A DNA stretch of 64,000 nt from Astropecten irregularis. Its lineage: Eukaryota; Echinodermata; Asteroidea; Paxillosida; Astropectinidae. Location of the stretch: contig OZ020244.1 of assembly GCA_963971285.1 (NCBI GenBank), forward strand, positions 17,856,001-17,920,000, given 5' to 3'. The number at the start of each line of letters is the position of its first letter. Position 1 is the first letter of the stretch. Below the pieces are notes generated by a model. It did no database searches. It had not been told where the DNA came from and saw only the letters and a program-made list of their open reading frames with translations. The translations under genes were made by a program, and so were the position numbers. This document shows positions 43,101 to 55,400 of this stretch, one piece after another.

Positions 43101-46100
43101 TAGTTGTATTCAAGTTTTGGGTTTTTTTTTAACTTGAACAAAGAAAATAGAAAGTATACAAAAATAATAGAAGAGTTTAATAATTATTATTTCAAGGATA
43201 GAAATTTCTCTTCGCAATCTTCAATAGGGGTTAGTATTACTCCGTTCACTACTAGATCATAGCAGGGTTATTTCAAAGATCCAGGCCAAGAAATTCTAAA
43301 AAAGAAAAACTTTGTTTATAATTAGAAATACGAGAGACATTCCTTAGTTTTCACCAAAAACTCACCCGGAGAAACTGTGTTTTTTGGCAAAAATAAAAAT
43401 ATAAACAAAATAAATTGTCAGCAAAATCACAATCGGTGCAGAGATTTGCTTTTAATAAAATGGTTCATCGTTTCTTAAAGAAATTATTTTGAAGGACAAA
43501 AAAATGTATTCTCAAACTTAGGAATGTTGTTTTATGATTATTTTTGAGATGGGAAATATAAAACTAGGAATTGACTTGGAATTGAACCAGAGACCAATTG
43601 AGCACACCACAACCTCTTCCATTTGAGTTTTCCACTCCTGTGACAGCTAGGGCCTCCCACCCTAACAGCCCAACTAAGCCCAAACCCGTAACTCCCACAG
43701 GTAGTTCTGTTGCGTTTTGGCATGTTTAATTTGGTACCAAACAGTAAGGACCTGTTGTTGGGGTTTGTTTGATTCAGTACCAAATTTCAGGAGTACACAG
43801 TTTAATTCTGTTTATTAGGTTCAGGGAAATAAGGCATGAGACATGTGAAACAAGTGTTGGAGTTTGTGGCAGTGCACTGGCATTTATTTTGTGGGTAAGG
43901 TTACCCATGACCTAAAGCACAGTTGCTGGCGGAATTTGTGGTGGTGATATTGTGTGTTCAAATTAAGGCACTGTTACTGTGGCATTTTGTTGGGTTTGGG
44001 ACAGTTGGTCTAGTATCTACAGTCACACATTAAGGCATAGGTCAAAATTGATCATTGCCTTTTATGTTATTATATTAGCTGATCAGAATTTCTGTGAATT
44101 TCCGCATTCTTGTCATGTCTGTTCTTGTTTTTGTCTTGTCTGTATGTCATGTCTGTCCAAAGGCTGTTCCCTATACATGTAAGTCCCGGCTTCTCCAAAC
44201 AGCCTCAACAAATGTTGACCCATGTCATTATTAATATATGCATTTATTCTGTTTAAAATTAACTTCTTGGAATTTATTACCTTCTTGTGCTTATTTTGCC
44301 TTGTAACTTGAACATGTATGGAAATAAATGTGAATAGCACTCCGCACTAATGACGTCACAAAGTCCAGGGAAGTCAGACAAACATTGTCTCACACACGTA
44401 GTGTACATGCACGCGCACACCCACACACCCCTGCATGGTTGCAATGTTTGTCTGAGGTCCGGTGCTTTTTTTAGCGCAAGTGCGGAGCGCTATTGAATTG
44501 AATTGAATTGAATACTAGCAGTGAGTGGCAGCCAGGATTCTGTACACCATGAGGATGAATTTAACACCAACAAAATTCAACCAAGCGTGAGCCATAGTAG
44601 GACTGAAATCGTGGCATGGATTTCACAAACTTTTCACCAAATTTTCAAACACTGTAACTGAGGAATGGAACAAAATTTACAATAGCGCTCCGCAATTGCG
44701 CTAAAAATAGCACCCGATCTCAGACAAACATTGCAACCATACAAACGTGTGTGCGTGTGCGCGTGCATGTACACTACGTGCGTGAGACAATGTTTGTCTG
44801 ACATCCGGGGATTTTGTGACGTCATTAGTGCAGAGCGCTATTTCTACAATGTGTGAGAAAATGTCCAGATTTCCAAAACAGACTCATATCAGGGGCCAAA
44901 CTTACCTCTTTGACAAACTTTTTCTGCGATTTGGTGAGAGCTTCCGGGAGAACACTTGTCAACTCTTGGAAAGTAATATGCCTAAAAATACAACGAGCAA
45001 GCATGAAAAGATATCGTTATTGGTGCCTAGAATACAGAAAATCATGGGGGGGCATTTTGGCGGACGTGACCAGGAAAGAGTTTCTGATGTCACTCTTGAT
45101 GAACAGAAACAAAGTTGGAGGAGGGCACAAAAACCCTTTTGGAAAATGTAAACAATAATGGCGTCCAACATGGCAGAAGGAGTCAGACCACTGAGCGGGT
45201 AGCGCATGTCTGCATACCTTTCCACCATGTTAGACTGACAATGACAGATCGTAAACCAATCCCAACCATGTCAACCCTCGATTCTTTTTCAGTTGAACCA
45301 ATGACATCATTGAAGCAGAACCGGTCGCCAAAACGCCGAACCAACATGACCAGTATAACCAGCGCAGACACATGTTCACGGTTCGAGCTGCCAAAATGCG
45401 CTCCGGTATATTCTGTCAAGAAGAATCACTCCTTTCCCACCTTTTAAGGATAATGTTGGGCAACTGATGGAACCTAGAAGGGGGGACCTTACCCATCTTG
45501 ATTGGCATCCAACTTGTTGAATCTCTGGGACAGTTCTTCTTTCTGACTGCTGGAGATATGCAGGGTGATGTCGATGCATGTTAGGGGGTTAGGAGAGGGT
45601 CCTTTAGGAGTAACGGTGCCAGGGTGGATACTGAGCCTGCTTGGCTCCTCATCCTGAACATCCGTCTCCATCACGGAATCGGGTCTGTCCCAAGAACAAA
45701 AACAGAGACGACAAAGAAGAGTCAACTGTAAGTGAGACAGGAAGTTATACTACAACCCCACAGACCAAGGGCCCGATCTCCTTGGTCATCGGTTTAAACA
45801 GCTTACAATCACAATGCTAATCCTTACAGTGGCTGACAGTAAGATTGTGTGCTTACACAGTATTAAGCAAAGAAAGCTATAAAGCTAGCATGTGGACCAG
45901 CCAAAGTTTCTGGCTTAACCCGCTTAAGCACTCCTCATGGATGATACGCTATGCAAACAAGAGCTGAAAATATAAATACAAAATAAACATATTATATTTG
46001 GTTGGTAATCCTGTTTTCACTATCAAAGCTAGACTTTTCATGCTTAGTAGATTTCTCTGTTTAAGCAGCTCCATGGATGGCGACCCTTTCTTTTCTGCCC

Positions 46101-49100
46101 AATTACCAGGCTATGTATTAATAACAGAACACTTAAGTATACTTTTGCTGAATAAAATAAAAAAGCTTCTCAATCATTGGGTATCGATCGCGTTGAGGAT
46201 GAACAGCATACCTGGCCTCTTCTGATGCGACTTCAGCAGCCTCTTCTACCTCTTTGCCTTCCTCTGGGATAGTCTGGACCTCAACGACGGTAGAATCGCC
46301 CCCCTCGTCATCCCTCTCCATATCCACCTCCTGCTCCTCAACGGGATCTGGGCCAGCTCTGTCAGAACTGCAAGAGAGAGAAACCATCCAAGAATCGTAC
46401 ACACAATCCCTTTTGAATACGCTTCAATTACAAAATGACCAAGACTCTGGTCTTGTCACAAATGCACATTTTTAGAATTTGAATTCCATGATTTGAGTAC
46501 ACACAGTTCTAGCCTGATAGGAGTTCAAAATCTCTCAAAATGAAAGCTTTTAGAATGAATATGATGCCCTTTCGTTTGCCGTTCTCGTCCACTGGCCAAT
46601 TTTAAAGCTTCACTGTAAACTTAATTCCTAGTACTAGAGATTACTATTTTATGTATTAAAGTGAAAATCTTCAAGACTCGGAATTCCAAGAAATAAATAC
46701 ACTTGGCAGAGAAAGTGATCTATCAAGGCTAGCGTTGACGCATGAGGCAAACAGCATCTGAAACACTACAGCAAAGCATGCAGGTCTCATGCTAATCTGC
46801 TGCTGGATCAGAGACATGGTTTCTGTGTGAGTCATGGGAGGGAGAGTATGTGAATCATAAGCGTGGGCCCAGTTTGCTTGGCGAGGTGGAAACTTACGCA
46901 GGAAGCTTTGAGTCTGCAACAAGTGTCTCCTTCTCGCGTTTCAGCTTCTCGTTCTGTGGAGCCTTCCCGGCATTACTGCCTCTCCTGGACACCTCAGAGT
47001 TCCTCCTGGTCAGCTCAGCGTGAGACTTCCTCCGCTCCGGCTTCCTGCTCAGCCCTGATCTCTCGCTAGCTACGCTGCTGTGAGCGTCTGAATCGTGATG
47101 CGAAATGGTGTGGGAGCGGGTTACTTTTGGCGGCGGGTGGCTGGTGGAATACCTTGGTTTGGTGTTCGGCGCTTCAGGTTTGGATGCTAGTGGAGGGTCT
47201 GCTGAGGAGGCTCCGGTCGGGGCAGGGTCTTCCGTCGCTGCAGCTGGTGCTGAATTCGGCAGGGTGTATTCGGAGTCGATCTTGGCTTTCCAGTCAATCC
47301 TCCTCCTGTTCACGGAATGCGATCTGAAAGCAACAATTGAAACTAAACGTTTTACAGCGGCAAGCAACATTGAAGTATTCATCAAAAATGATCGACTGGT
47401 ACCGAGAATTCGAAGCAATTTAGAAACAGGGAAGCTACATGTACAGAGCTTTTTATGAACACCATCAGTTGGAGTTAAGCTCTCCACTCCTCAGAATGTC
47501 ACAGCTTCAAACAACAAACGCAATACGAGAAGAAACTACAAGTCTCACTCCATACAAATATTGACACAATGATCAACAGTAAAGACCCTGGCATATAGAA
47601 GGTCTTGATTTGTGAGTAACTGCTATTCCAGACACAACATTGTTGACAAATAATCTTTCTTACTCGGGCAGTGTTATTCCTCGTCCCATGTACAGCTCTT
47701 GCGCATTCTCAGGAAGAACCATGAACCTCAGGTTGTCAGCCTCTGTTTTGTAGTCAAACCTGGAAATGGAGGGAGAGAGAATTTTGTGGAAACCTTTAAA
47801 GGTAACATACTTCAAAGAAATGCAGATTCATTTGTTCTCTTTTTAAAGCACTTACAACGCACTCTGTTTTAATATAGTGAATATACAGGGTGTCCCCAAA
47901 AAAACCAACACTTTGTGCCAAGAGCCATTATATTAGACTATTTACCACTTCAATATTCAGATATGTGATACAGCCATGTCTTGGCTATCACCATGTACAA
48001 TTTGAGCAAAATTGGACTGAAATTGAGGGGAAAAACTAAGACTGAATTACCCAAACTCAAAACCCGATTTTTATCATTCTTTCAATAAACATTATGTGTG
48101 TATTGACCACTTATTCTGAAATACTGCATTTTGTTTTTAAAGAGTACTCTTTCAATTGGTCATATTTTCGCCAATTTCAGCCTGATTTTGCTAAAATTCT
48201 ACTTGGTGATAGCCAAGATATGGCTGTATCATATAACTGCATCTTGGAATGATAAACAGTTTAATTTTAACATAATGGTTCCCGACACAGTGTTGCGTTT
48301 TTGCTGGGACACCCTGTATAATGTTGGTGAAGGACAAACCTTTTGAGATTATAATACTATCCAACCTTTGAAGAGATAAAACAATGAAAAGTATGCAAAC
48401 CATTTTAGACCTTAAAGCCTAGTTCCTAATCCCTGCAATTTATGATGCGAAGCAAATTTTTGCAGACGTAAAAATGAATACGTGCAAGACAATGGGAGAC
48501 TTTTGAGACGTTGGCAGCAGCAGACTGAAGTCTCTTTTCTGCTGAGTTCTGAGCATGCGCGCCCAATTGTGAGCATGCGCGCGTGCGCTATCAAGTTGAA
48601 GACCCAGCCCCAAAGTCTCCCATTGGCTTGGCTTGAGTCTGCAAGAAGTATGAACTGGGTTTGAGAGAATTAATTCTGCCCTTACTTGGAATTGATCTGG
48701 GATGTGTTCCCGCCAACGAAGAGATCGTTGTAACCTTGTCGGTGGGATGGAACACCGTATTTCCTCTTCTGACCTCTGGCCTCGAGCAGTTTCTCCTCTT
48801 CCTCAAGAAACCGAGATGGAAGACTCCTAGTCCTGCCATTTTGAAGGAAACAAAAAATAAAAAATTGTTAAAATATTCTTTTAACTACCTAAAAATTCAA
48901 TCATTGGTATTTTTGAAGGAGATCATCTCACGCAAATTACCAAATTCCATTGACACATTTATGATAAAAGTAGGGTGTGAAAGTGTAGGTGACCCTATCA
49001 ACACCATCGATCAGGCTGCTCCTTGCAAGGCCCATCCGCCCTTGAGAATTATCCCAACCAACTGTCTAAATGAAGTACATTTGGAAATTCTTTTATCAAG

Positions 49101-51227
49101 GACCTCTCTACGACCTCTGCATGACTTACTCGCTCTGCTGACTGGCTTTGTCTTTGGCCTGCCACAAGAACGGCTTGGTGTAGAACGACATGTGCTTGGT
49201 CTTGGCAAGTGGGCCTGGCTTGGATCGGGCGGCGGCGCTGAACATGTCCCGATGTCGCTTACTGACTGGCACCGCTTTCATCTTTGTTGTTGATCTAAGA
49301 GAGATGGAAAACAAACTTGTTTACTAATATAAAAGTCTATTCATCAAATGACCATTAAGAGGAAACTGACTGGATATATCATTTACTCATTGAACTGTGA
49401 ACAAAGGAGATGGACTGGACCAGGATTCGAATCTGCAGCCTGGGCCTGCCTGGCTTGCAGAGCGCCAGTAGAGTATTATGGAGGTCACAGGCTCGAATCC
49501 TACTCCTGTAATTTTTCTGTGTTCATCTTTCAATCAAGGGATAAAAGACAATTACATAGCTGTAACAAGGACACAGTTAAAACCTACAAAACAACCTGCT
49601 GAAAATGACAAATGACCAAATTTCTTAATTCTAATTGATCAAAACAAGATGTTCAGCCTGAGAGGGTCGTGTCTGGGCAATTTTGTGGACAACCAACTTG
49701 CTGCTTTGGTCACCCTGTTTTCCCTTCAATCTGTAGATCATATAGCACTGTACTGTTCATGTTGCTCAGTTTAGAAGGTGTCTTGTTTTCATGCTAAATT
49801 GGCACATCTACGATATACATTATCAAATCCCATATTGAATAAATATAATAAAAATTTGGGAGGGTAACTCCCATCTTTTAATCAAGGGATCGATAGCTGG
49901 GGTGCTGAATTGTGAAGGATGCGGCTACAACATGATTGAGTTGAGGGCATGCATGGGCGCCCTTGGCTGCCAGCCACGTCATCCCATATTGACCACTGAG
50001 CATAGCCCGAGATTTGAAAATGATTGATTTTTGTGGAGGAAGAAAAACCCTAGTAGCACAGGAGAGAACCAACACACAACTCTGCTCGCATATGACCCAA
50101 GCTGGGATTGAACCCGGGCCACATTGGTGAGAGACGAGTGCCCTAAACACTTATCACCTATTCCATCCTTCCATTAATACTGACAGCTACTGAATTTATG
50201 TAGAGATGGAAAACAAATGAAAAGTGTTGGTATTAAAAGTGTGAATTGAACATTGTTTTCTTTACTTACCGGAAGGACTGGCATTGATATGGCATGGGAT
50301 CAGCTTTAATTTCATGGAAGTTTTCTGGAATTTTGCTACCTCTTGACTCTGTTGGCAATGTCTTCTTCAATGGAAACTTCTTTGTGACCTTCCAAAAAAA
50401 ATGAATTCACCTTTAAATATTATTTGGAACAAAACAATGAACAATTAGATTTATTTATTATTAGAAATAAAATGAACAAAGAAAACTGACAATGTTTGAC
50501 CCTGCCAAAAATTGGGTTGGTACATGGTATTTTGGAAGTTGTCGCAGGTTGAAATCCCGCTCCAGTCAATTTGTCAAGGTTCACCTCTGTTTTCATATTT
50601 TCAGAGCTTGATGATTCATAGCATTCTCATTGGTTGCGATGATCGCATAAACCCTAGGCCATAACTACATTCTCACACGAAACCAAAATAAAATTTAAAA
50701 CTCTTAAAGTATGAAAAGCATTACAGTGGAACACCGCTATAACAAACATTTGGCTATACCGAATATCATCCTTGACTCCCAATTTTTGTGCTACAATATT
50801 TAAAGGCCTGTTGAATAACAGACAATTTCTGTGGATCCCAGTGTGTTTGTAAGAGTGGCGTTCCACTCAAGAACTTGCAATGGTCCTTCATAACCCTTGG
50901 TCTGACATAGGGACATGGTCTGTCCTTGTTCACATGGCCATGTCAGACCAAGGGTTACGAACTTACGATCATCGCAGCTAAGCATATTTATCTTTTGTCA
51001 CATACCTTTGGCAGTGATACATTTGCTGCATTTGTCTGCAATTCCTTACTTCTGCCGTCTCCATCTCCCGATTGGACCAGCACTGGGAGTTGGATGGAGG
51101 ACTGTTTCAGGGATAACGGGATAGAATCCGTGGTCTTGGTAGGCGAGGGACAGTTGGACGGAACGAAATAATGCGTAGGATTCTGGATGACGGGAAAAGT
51201 CTGTTTGTTCGGATCTGGCAACGCCAT
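40105..51227 (-). CDS. EF-hand protein of unrecognised family, 12 coding exons (664 residues)
   Basis: Exons: 51227-51006, 50388-50270, 49294-49130, 48826-48686, 47759-47664, 47323-46898, 46367-46212, 45684-45493, 44981-44906, 41923-41765, 41109-40969, 40206-40105. Each has AG/GT borders, all phases agree, and the total is 1995 nt including the stop. It starts MALPDPNKQTFPVIQNP. Middle segments include HMSFYTKPFLWQAKDKASQ and NLRFMVLPENAQELYMGRG. Exon 6 is basic and Ser/Arg-rich; exon 7 is acidic. The C-terminus has one canonical EF-hand loop, DANQDGHITFQE, spanning exons 8-9, then degenerate EF-hand-like stretches (SSSTFFGLEEFVG, DRQQMGTISVAA, LNQQDLTSVIDKVEF). There is no signal peptide or membrane segment. 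A calcium-sensing scaffold is inference. It is divergent to DNAJC2, with about 1.27 kb between the ATGs. Confidence 0.85.
40390..40794. mobile_element. TA-flanked MITE with CAGTAAAACCT ends
   Basis: The left end CAGTAAAACCTCAATAACTC matches the inverted right end CAGTAAAACCTTGATAACTC, with TA on both sides (405 bp). The interior repeats taactcaaa. Such ends are typical of non-autonomous pogo/Tigger-like elements, which is a family guess. It lies in the last intron of the EF-hand gene. Confidence 0.75.
42152..42267. mobile_element. Short hairpin MITE with GGGCCTGTT termini, diverged copy
   Basis: The ends gggcctgtttgtttcacgca and (inverted) GGGCCTGTTTGTTTAACGCA define a 116-bp relative of the MITE at 6398 and 16393. 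It lies in intron 9 of the EF-hand gene. Confidence 0.7.
44334..44841. mobile_element. Long-stem inverted-repeat element (508 bp)
   Basis: Arms of about 160 bp (44334-44496 and 44681-44841) are near-perfect inverted copies. They include cactaatgacgtcacaaa, gtcagacaaacattgtctca, tagtgtacatgcacgcgcac and ttgcggagcgctattg. The loop is about 180 bp and carries gaatt repeats. Transcribed from either strand, it would form a long hairpin RNA. It ends 64 bp from exon 9 of the EF-hand gene, inside the intron. Confidence 0.85.
47886..48316. mobile_element. TA-flanked MITE with CAGGGTGTCCCC ends, copy 2
   Basis: Same family as 28177-28609, with both ends complete (CAGGGTGTCCCC and GGGACACCCTG) and TATA on each side. 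It lies in intron 4 of the EF-hand gene. Confidence 0.82.
49385..49537. repeat. tRNA-like inverted pair of B-box halves
   Basis: A minus-oriented half (gaacaaaggagatggactgg, then ggattcgaatctg) is followed by a plus-oriented half (ggctcgaatcctactcctgt, then tctgtgttcatc). Two inverted 3' halves of the tRNA-like unit thus make a fold-back. It lies just 5' of exon 3 of the EF-hand gene, in intron 2. Confidence 0.6.
50471..50600. repeat. tRNA-like unit, degenerate
   Basis: It starts tgaacaaagaaaactgac on one side and ends with gttgaaatcccgctccagtc and aaggttcacct on the other. These are inverted tails of the same family with most of the tRNA body lost. It lies in intron 1 of the EF-hand gene. 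Confidence 0.5.
50897..50957. repeat. Small hairpin ccttggtctgacatagggac
   Basis: The segment taacccttggtctgacat recurs inverted as atgtcagaccaagggtta about 20 bp later. This is a short stem-loop in intron 1 of the EF-hand gene, with no assigned function. Confidence 0.55.
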
Positions 51228-52494
51228 TTTCTTTTTTTGCACTGACATTCAACTGCACGCAGAGACTTGCACACGTCTTGCAGCTAATCAATGGGAATGT
51301 TGTGACATTTGATGCCAAAACTCGATCACATTAAGATCATCATGGATTAGTGCGTGCGGCATTTGTTTATGTCAACTGCAATTTATCTTCTCTCTTGTCT
51401 CTACAATGTCGATCTCTGGTTAGACGTACCATCTCCACACTGTAAAAACAAACAAAACAAAACCAATCGTTTTGCAGTCAATCTGTGAAGTAAACAAGCG
51501 AAAAACAAAACAAAAACAACAACAAACCATTTTGAAATTCTTAACTCTTGATTAAGATCAGCAGTTCACATGTAAAATTAATACACAGAATTAGGCCTAG
51601 GCCCTACTCCATTTTAAGAGGCCAGTATCATGAAATGAATTACACAACACTGTGAACATGGTGAACGGGGTTAAGTGAAACAAACAAACCGGTAAATGCT
51701 GTGATGTCTATTCAATTAATTAAATTAGGCCTAGCAAAATTTGGAAAGAGGGCAGAGCAGACTGGTGATCGTAAAAAGTAAAAACACGGAAGTTCAACTT
51801 CAACCACTGTCTTTGGTCAGTTTCCAAACAATTTCAGACCATACAACAAAACAATTTCGGGTGAACAAACCTGTTGATGCTTCTTGCTTTCAGCGCTGTA
51901 ATTTACTTCCCAAAATGATGTTATTTCTTTGCGTGTCGTTTCACTTTCTATTTTGCTCGATATTATCAATCAATCATTTCAATCAATTTTCTGGTTTACG
52001 TGTGTAGCCATGGCATTGCTGAACAGTCTGGCGAAATACACACGTATGAACAACTTCCGAAGTTGGAGACGGGAAACTAGGCCAGATGGGCGACTCTGTC
52101 CGGATTACTCACCTGACAGTGGCTACGGCTTAGTATTATACACAATTCAATGGAAAGTGGTACTGGTAGCAGCCGCTACCCCTAGTCTGTGTGTCAATTT
52201 AAGCCGTAGCCAAGCAATCCGCTCTGGATTACTGGATGTGGCTAGAAATTATACACAGGCCTATGTGAATTTGCTGAAGCCTCTAGAAAGCGGCTTCCAT
52301 GGCAACATTGGCTAAGTCGACATTGGTTTCATTTTCAACAGAGGGCGCCCAATACGCCATGCGCATTATTGTGACAATTATGCCATGTATGCCACATGTA
52401 GGCACTACGCAAAACTTGGGTACTTGTGTCGAATTTGTTTGAAAACATCGCTTGATGGTTGTAGACTGAGTGAAAAATCACCCCGATTATCAAA
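51228..52494. promoter_or_regulatory. Shared 5' region of the divergent EF-hand and DNAJC2 genes
   Basis: About 1.27 kb separates the two start codons, so both promoters and 5' UTRs should lie here. A possible bidirectional promoter is inference from layout. The region has no supported coding frame. A ~120-bp hairpin (52101-52221) with ggctacggctta arms sits in it. Confidence 0.55.
52101..52221. repeat. Hairpin element with CGGATTACT/GGCTACGGCTTA arms
   Basis: The segment cggattactc...gtggctacggctta recurs inverted as taagccgtagccaagcaatccg. It is a short MITE-like hairpin 270 bp upstream of the DNAJC2 start codon. Confidence 0.55.
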
Positions 52495-55400
52495 ATGACA
52501 GGAGTAACAGCAGCACCGCCTGCTTCATCTTGTGTTGCGAAGTCCAAAGTTTTCGGCACTTTGTCACGTGAGTCAATTTCAAACAAGTAAAAAGATATTT
52601 TTGTGTCCCATGGCATGGCACTCAGGCACTGGCACTGTCTCTGTGCATGCTGACTACCTGGGGGTGCCAGTCAACTCGGTCCGTAACCAACTCGGTCCGA
52701 GTCAACTCGGTCCGTGACCAACTCGGTCCGAGACCAACTCGGTCCGAAGCCAACTCGGTCCGTGATCAACTCGGTCCTTGGCCAACTCGGTCCTTGGCCA
52801 ACTCGGTCCGTGTCCAACTCGGTCCGTAACCAACTCGGTCCGTGACCAACTCGGTCCCTATGGGAAAACGTACACAAACAAGAATCCATGCAGTTTGCAG
52901 CAGCAGTGTACAACATGTAGGCTACTTGCATTAATGTTTTTTAATGTCATTATAGCATAATTATATGTTTTGCTTGTGGCTGAAACCGTAAAGAAATAAA
53001 TTATGTCTTATAATGTTGATAATACCATAATTATTATTTGATAAAATGGCACAATACAATTTTAATTAAAATATCAATTAAATTATACACGAAGTCAAAT
53101 GCCTTATGAAAACGTGCTTTTTATGTTTAAAATTAATAGGCTAAATCAATTAATGAATAATAATGATGATTGTTTTGTGTTTTTGTTTTTTATTTTTTAG
53201 CTTTGTTTAATTAATCTGTGTATATACATATATAAATAAGATTTATAATTGGCAGGTGTTTGGGAAGGCACGTCTTTTGATGACAGTTTTTGGTTTTTTT
53301 ACTTTTTGTCATCCCTGGGCAGCACCTGCCAATTAATTTTTTTATGTTTTTAAGATAATAAATGAATAAATAAATCAATAGGCCTAAATAAATAGTTAAA
53401 TTCACGCAATTTGCGAGACTACGTACTCGTTTTGCTGCAACAAAATTACCAGACGTTTTTGCGTGCATTTTCCCATAGGGACCGAGTTGGTCACGGACCG
53501 AGTTGGTCACGGACCGAGTTGGTTACGGACCGAGTTGGCCTCGGACCGAGTTGGTTACGGACCGAGTTGGTCATGGACCGAGTTGGTTACGGACCGAGTT
53601 GGTCACGGACCGAGTTGACTCGGACCGAGTTGGCTACGGACCGAGTTGACCTGAAGCCCTACCTGGCTATCCCGCCGAATGTGTGTGGCCAGTCAATTTT
53701 ATGGGGGTTTGCTGTGGCGATTGTAAACATATAAAGTTCGGGACACAAAGAAAATGCTATGCAATAAACCTTATGTACAGCATGTACAACGAAATGTATT
53801 CACAATACATTACAGTCATGGAAGGGCGATTGTGGGTTGACGGGATCCCAAAACACATTGATTTTTTTGGCTCTGAACTAACTTCTGCTCCTAAAAAATG
53901 ATACTTTAGACTTCCAGCAAATGTTCCTGGGTCCTTAAAAGCCTAGATTGAAGAAATTTGTTAAACATTTCAGGGTTAAAATTAAATTTTCTTACGCGCT
54001 TCTTGTAAACTTTAAAACAGGCCGTCTGATCGCGTGAGGCCATTTTGTCTGGTCTGGTTTAGTCTAGTGCCCAGACCCAACAGACCAAGAGTCCTCAAAA
54101 TGTCAGAGTGGAAACCAGACTATTCTCGTGTGCGGCCGTCCGTGCAGCGGTGAAATGTTACAATCTTGGTTACCGTTTTTACCCCATAATTTCCCTCAAA
54201 AATCAAAGCCCTGCCCTCTTTCCAAAAAATTAACCTTGGTAATATAGAGGAGAAGACCAACAAAGTATATGTAGGTAAGTTACTTTTCAAAAAGAAGTTT
54301 CCTTTCCTTTATAGTTTTAGGACCCGTAAAGCTACAATCCCCCATGGAAGTGTGTGATAAAAACATTGGCCCGTTGGGGGGTGGGGGGGTCCCGAAAATT
54401 AACAATCATTCAACAATTATTGCCGCAATTTTTACCTTAATACTAATAGGCCTACTTAATATTTAGCTTAATATGCTCACCCCCTTGCCAACTCGCCCAT
54501 TACCAAGCCTTGAATTTAACTGAGGCCATGGCCTTCGTTGCCCTGGTTCTTGTACTTGATACTAGGGGGCCTACTACTAGTGCTGTGCATTTTTGGAGCT
54601 TTTGGAAACCGGAAAATGCTTGATCAGTTGCCCAAGCTCCGATTTTATAAATATAAAAATGAATGACAGCGCTTTATTGCGCACGTGTCGATAATGTGCA
54701 CGATCAATGGATGCATACCGCTGTATATAGGACTAGGAGTGTGTAAAACATGCTACAAGATCGTTGCGGCGACGTATTATATAGGCTAGTCCTGTGTTTC
54801 TGGTCTCGATCTATGTGTGTGTTCGGGAATCTTGCGATGATTTGGTGCCGGTGTCGTGCCAAAAGGTGTCCGTTACCATTGCCATATAGTGTCCGCGGAG
54901 CATGCGCAGTGAGGCCTGGACACTTTTTGGCATGCTGCCAAATAGTGTCCGAGCACAGCCCATGCGTATACGCACGCAATGTACGTATACGTACATTGTA
55001 CTATTCTTGATCCTTTCTGATGTGCTTTTGCATGTCATTTTTAAGGTATTGCAGGAGTCTAGAGAGGTGTTATGGATAATACATATTTTCCAGGGAGTTA
55101 AAACAGCACAATACGCATGCTATAAACAAATAAAAACACACAAGGCACTTTCATTTACGATAAAAAAAAACCCACGATATTGCGTGACTTTGATCACTTG
55201 CTTTTCCATCTACCCTATTTTTACCTCCATGATCTACTGCGATCAAACCTTTTCCTTTCTATTAGTAATAACGTAAACGATCTGCCAAGTTTAATGTCAG
55301 CCCGATCATTCTCAACTGCCCTTGTAGATTTCACATGATAATTTTCGTCGAATAGCCATAACGTGGTCCTTTTTACGGACTTTGAATGAAAAACTTCGTC

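Noticed and set aside
51929-52315. A 128-codon plus-strand frame between the divergent genes
   Set aside because: It runs through a hairpin repeat, has no recognisable domain, and lies in the shared 5' region.
52647-52829. Repeated NSVRDQLGP-like frames at 52.6-53.7 kb
   Set aside because: They are translations of the 16-bp units in the FB2 arms.
54704-55010. Overlapping frames of ~90 codons on both strands at 54.7-55.0 kb
   Set aside because: They cross the left end of fold-back element FB3 and show no coding features.
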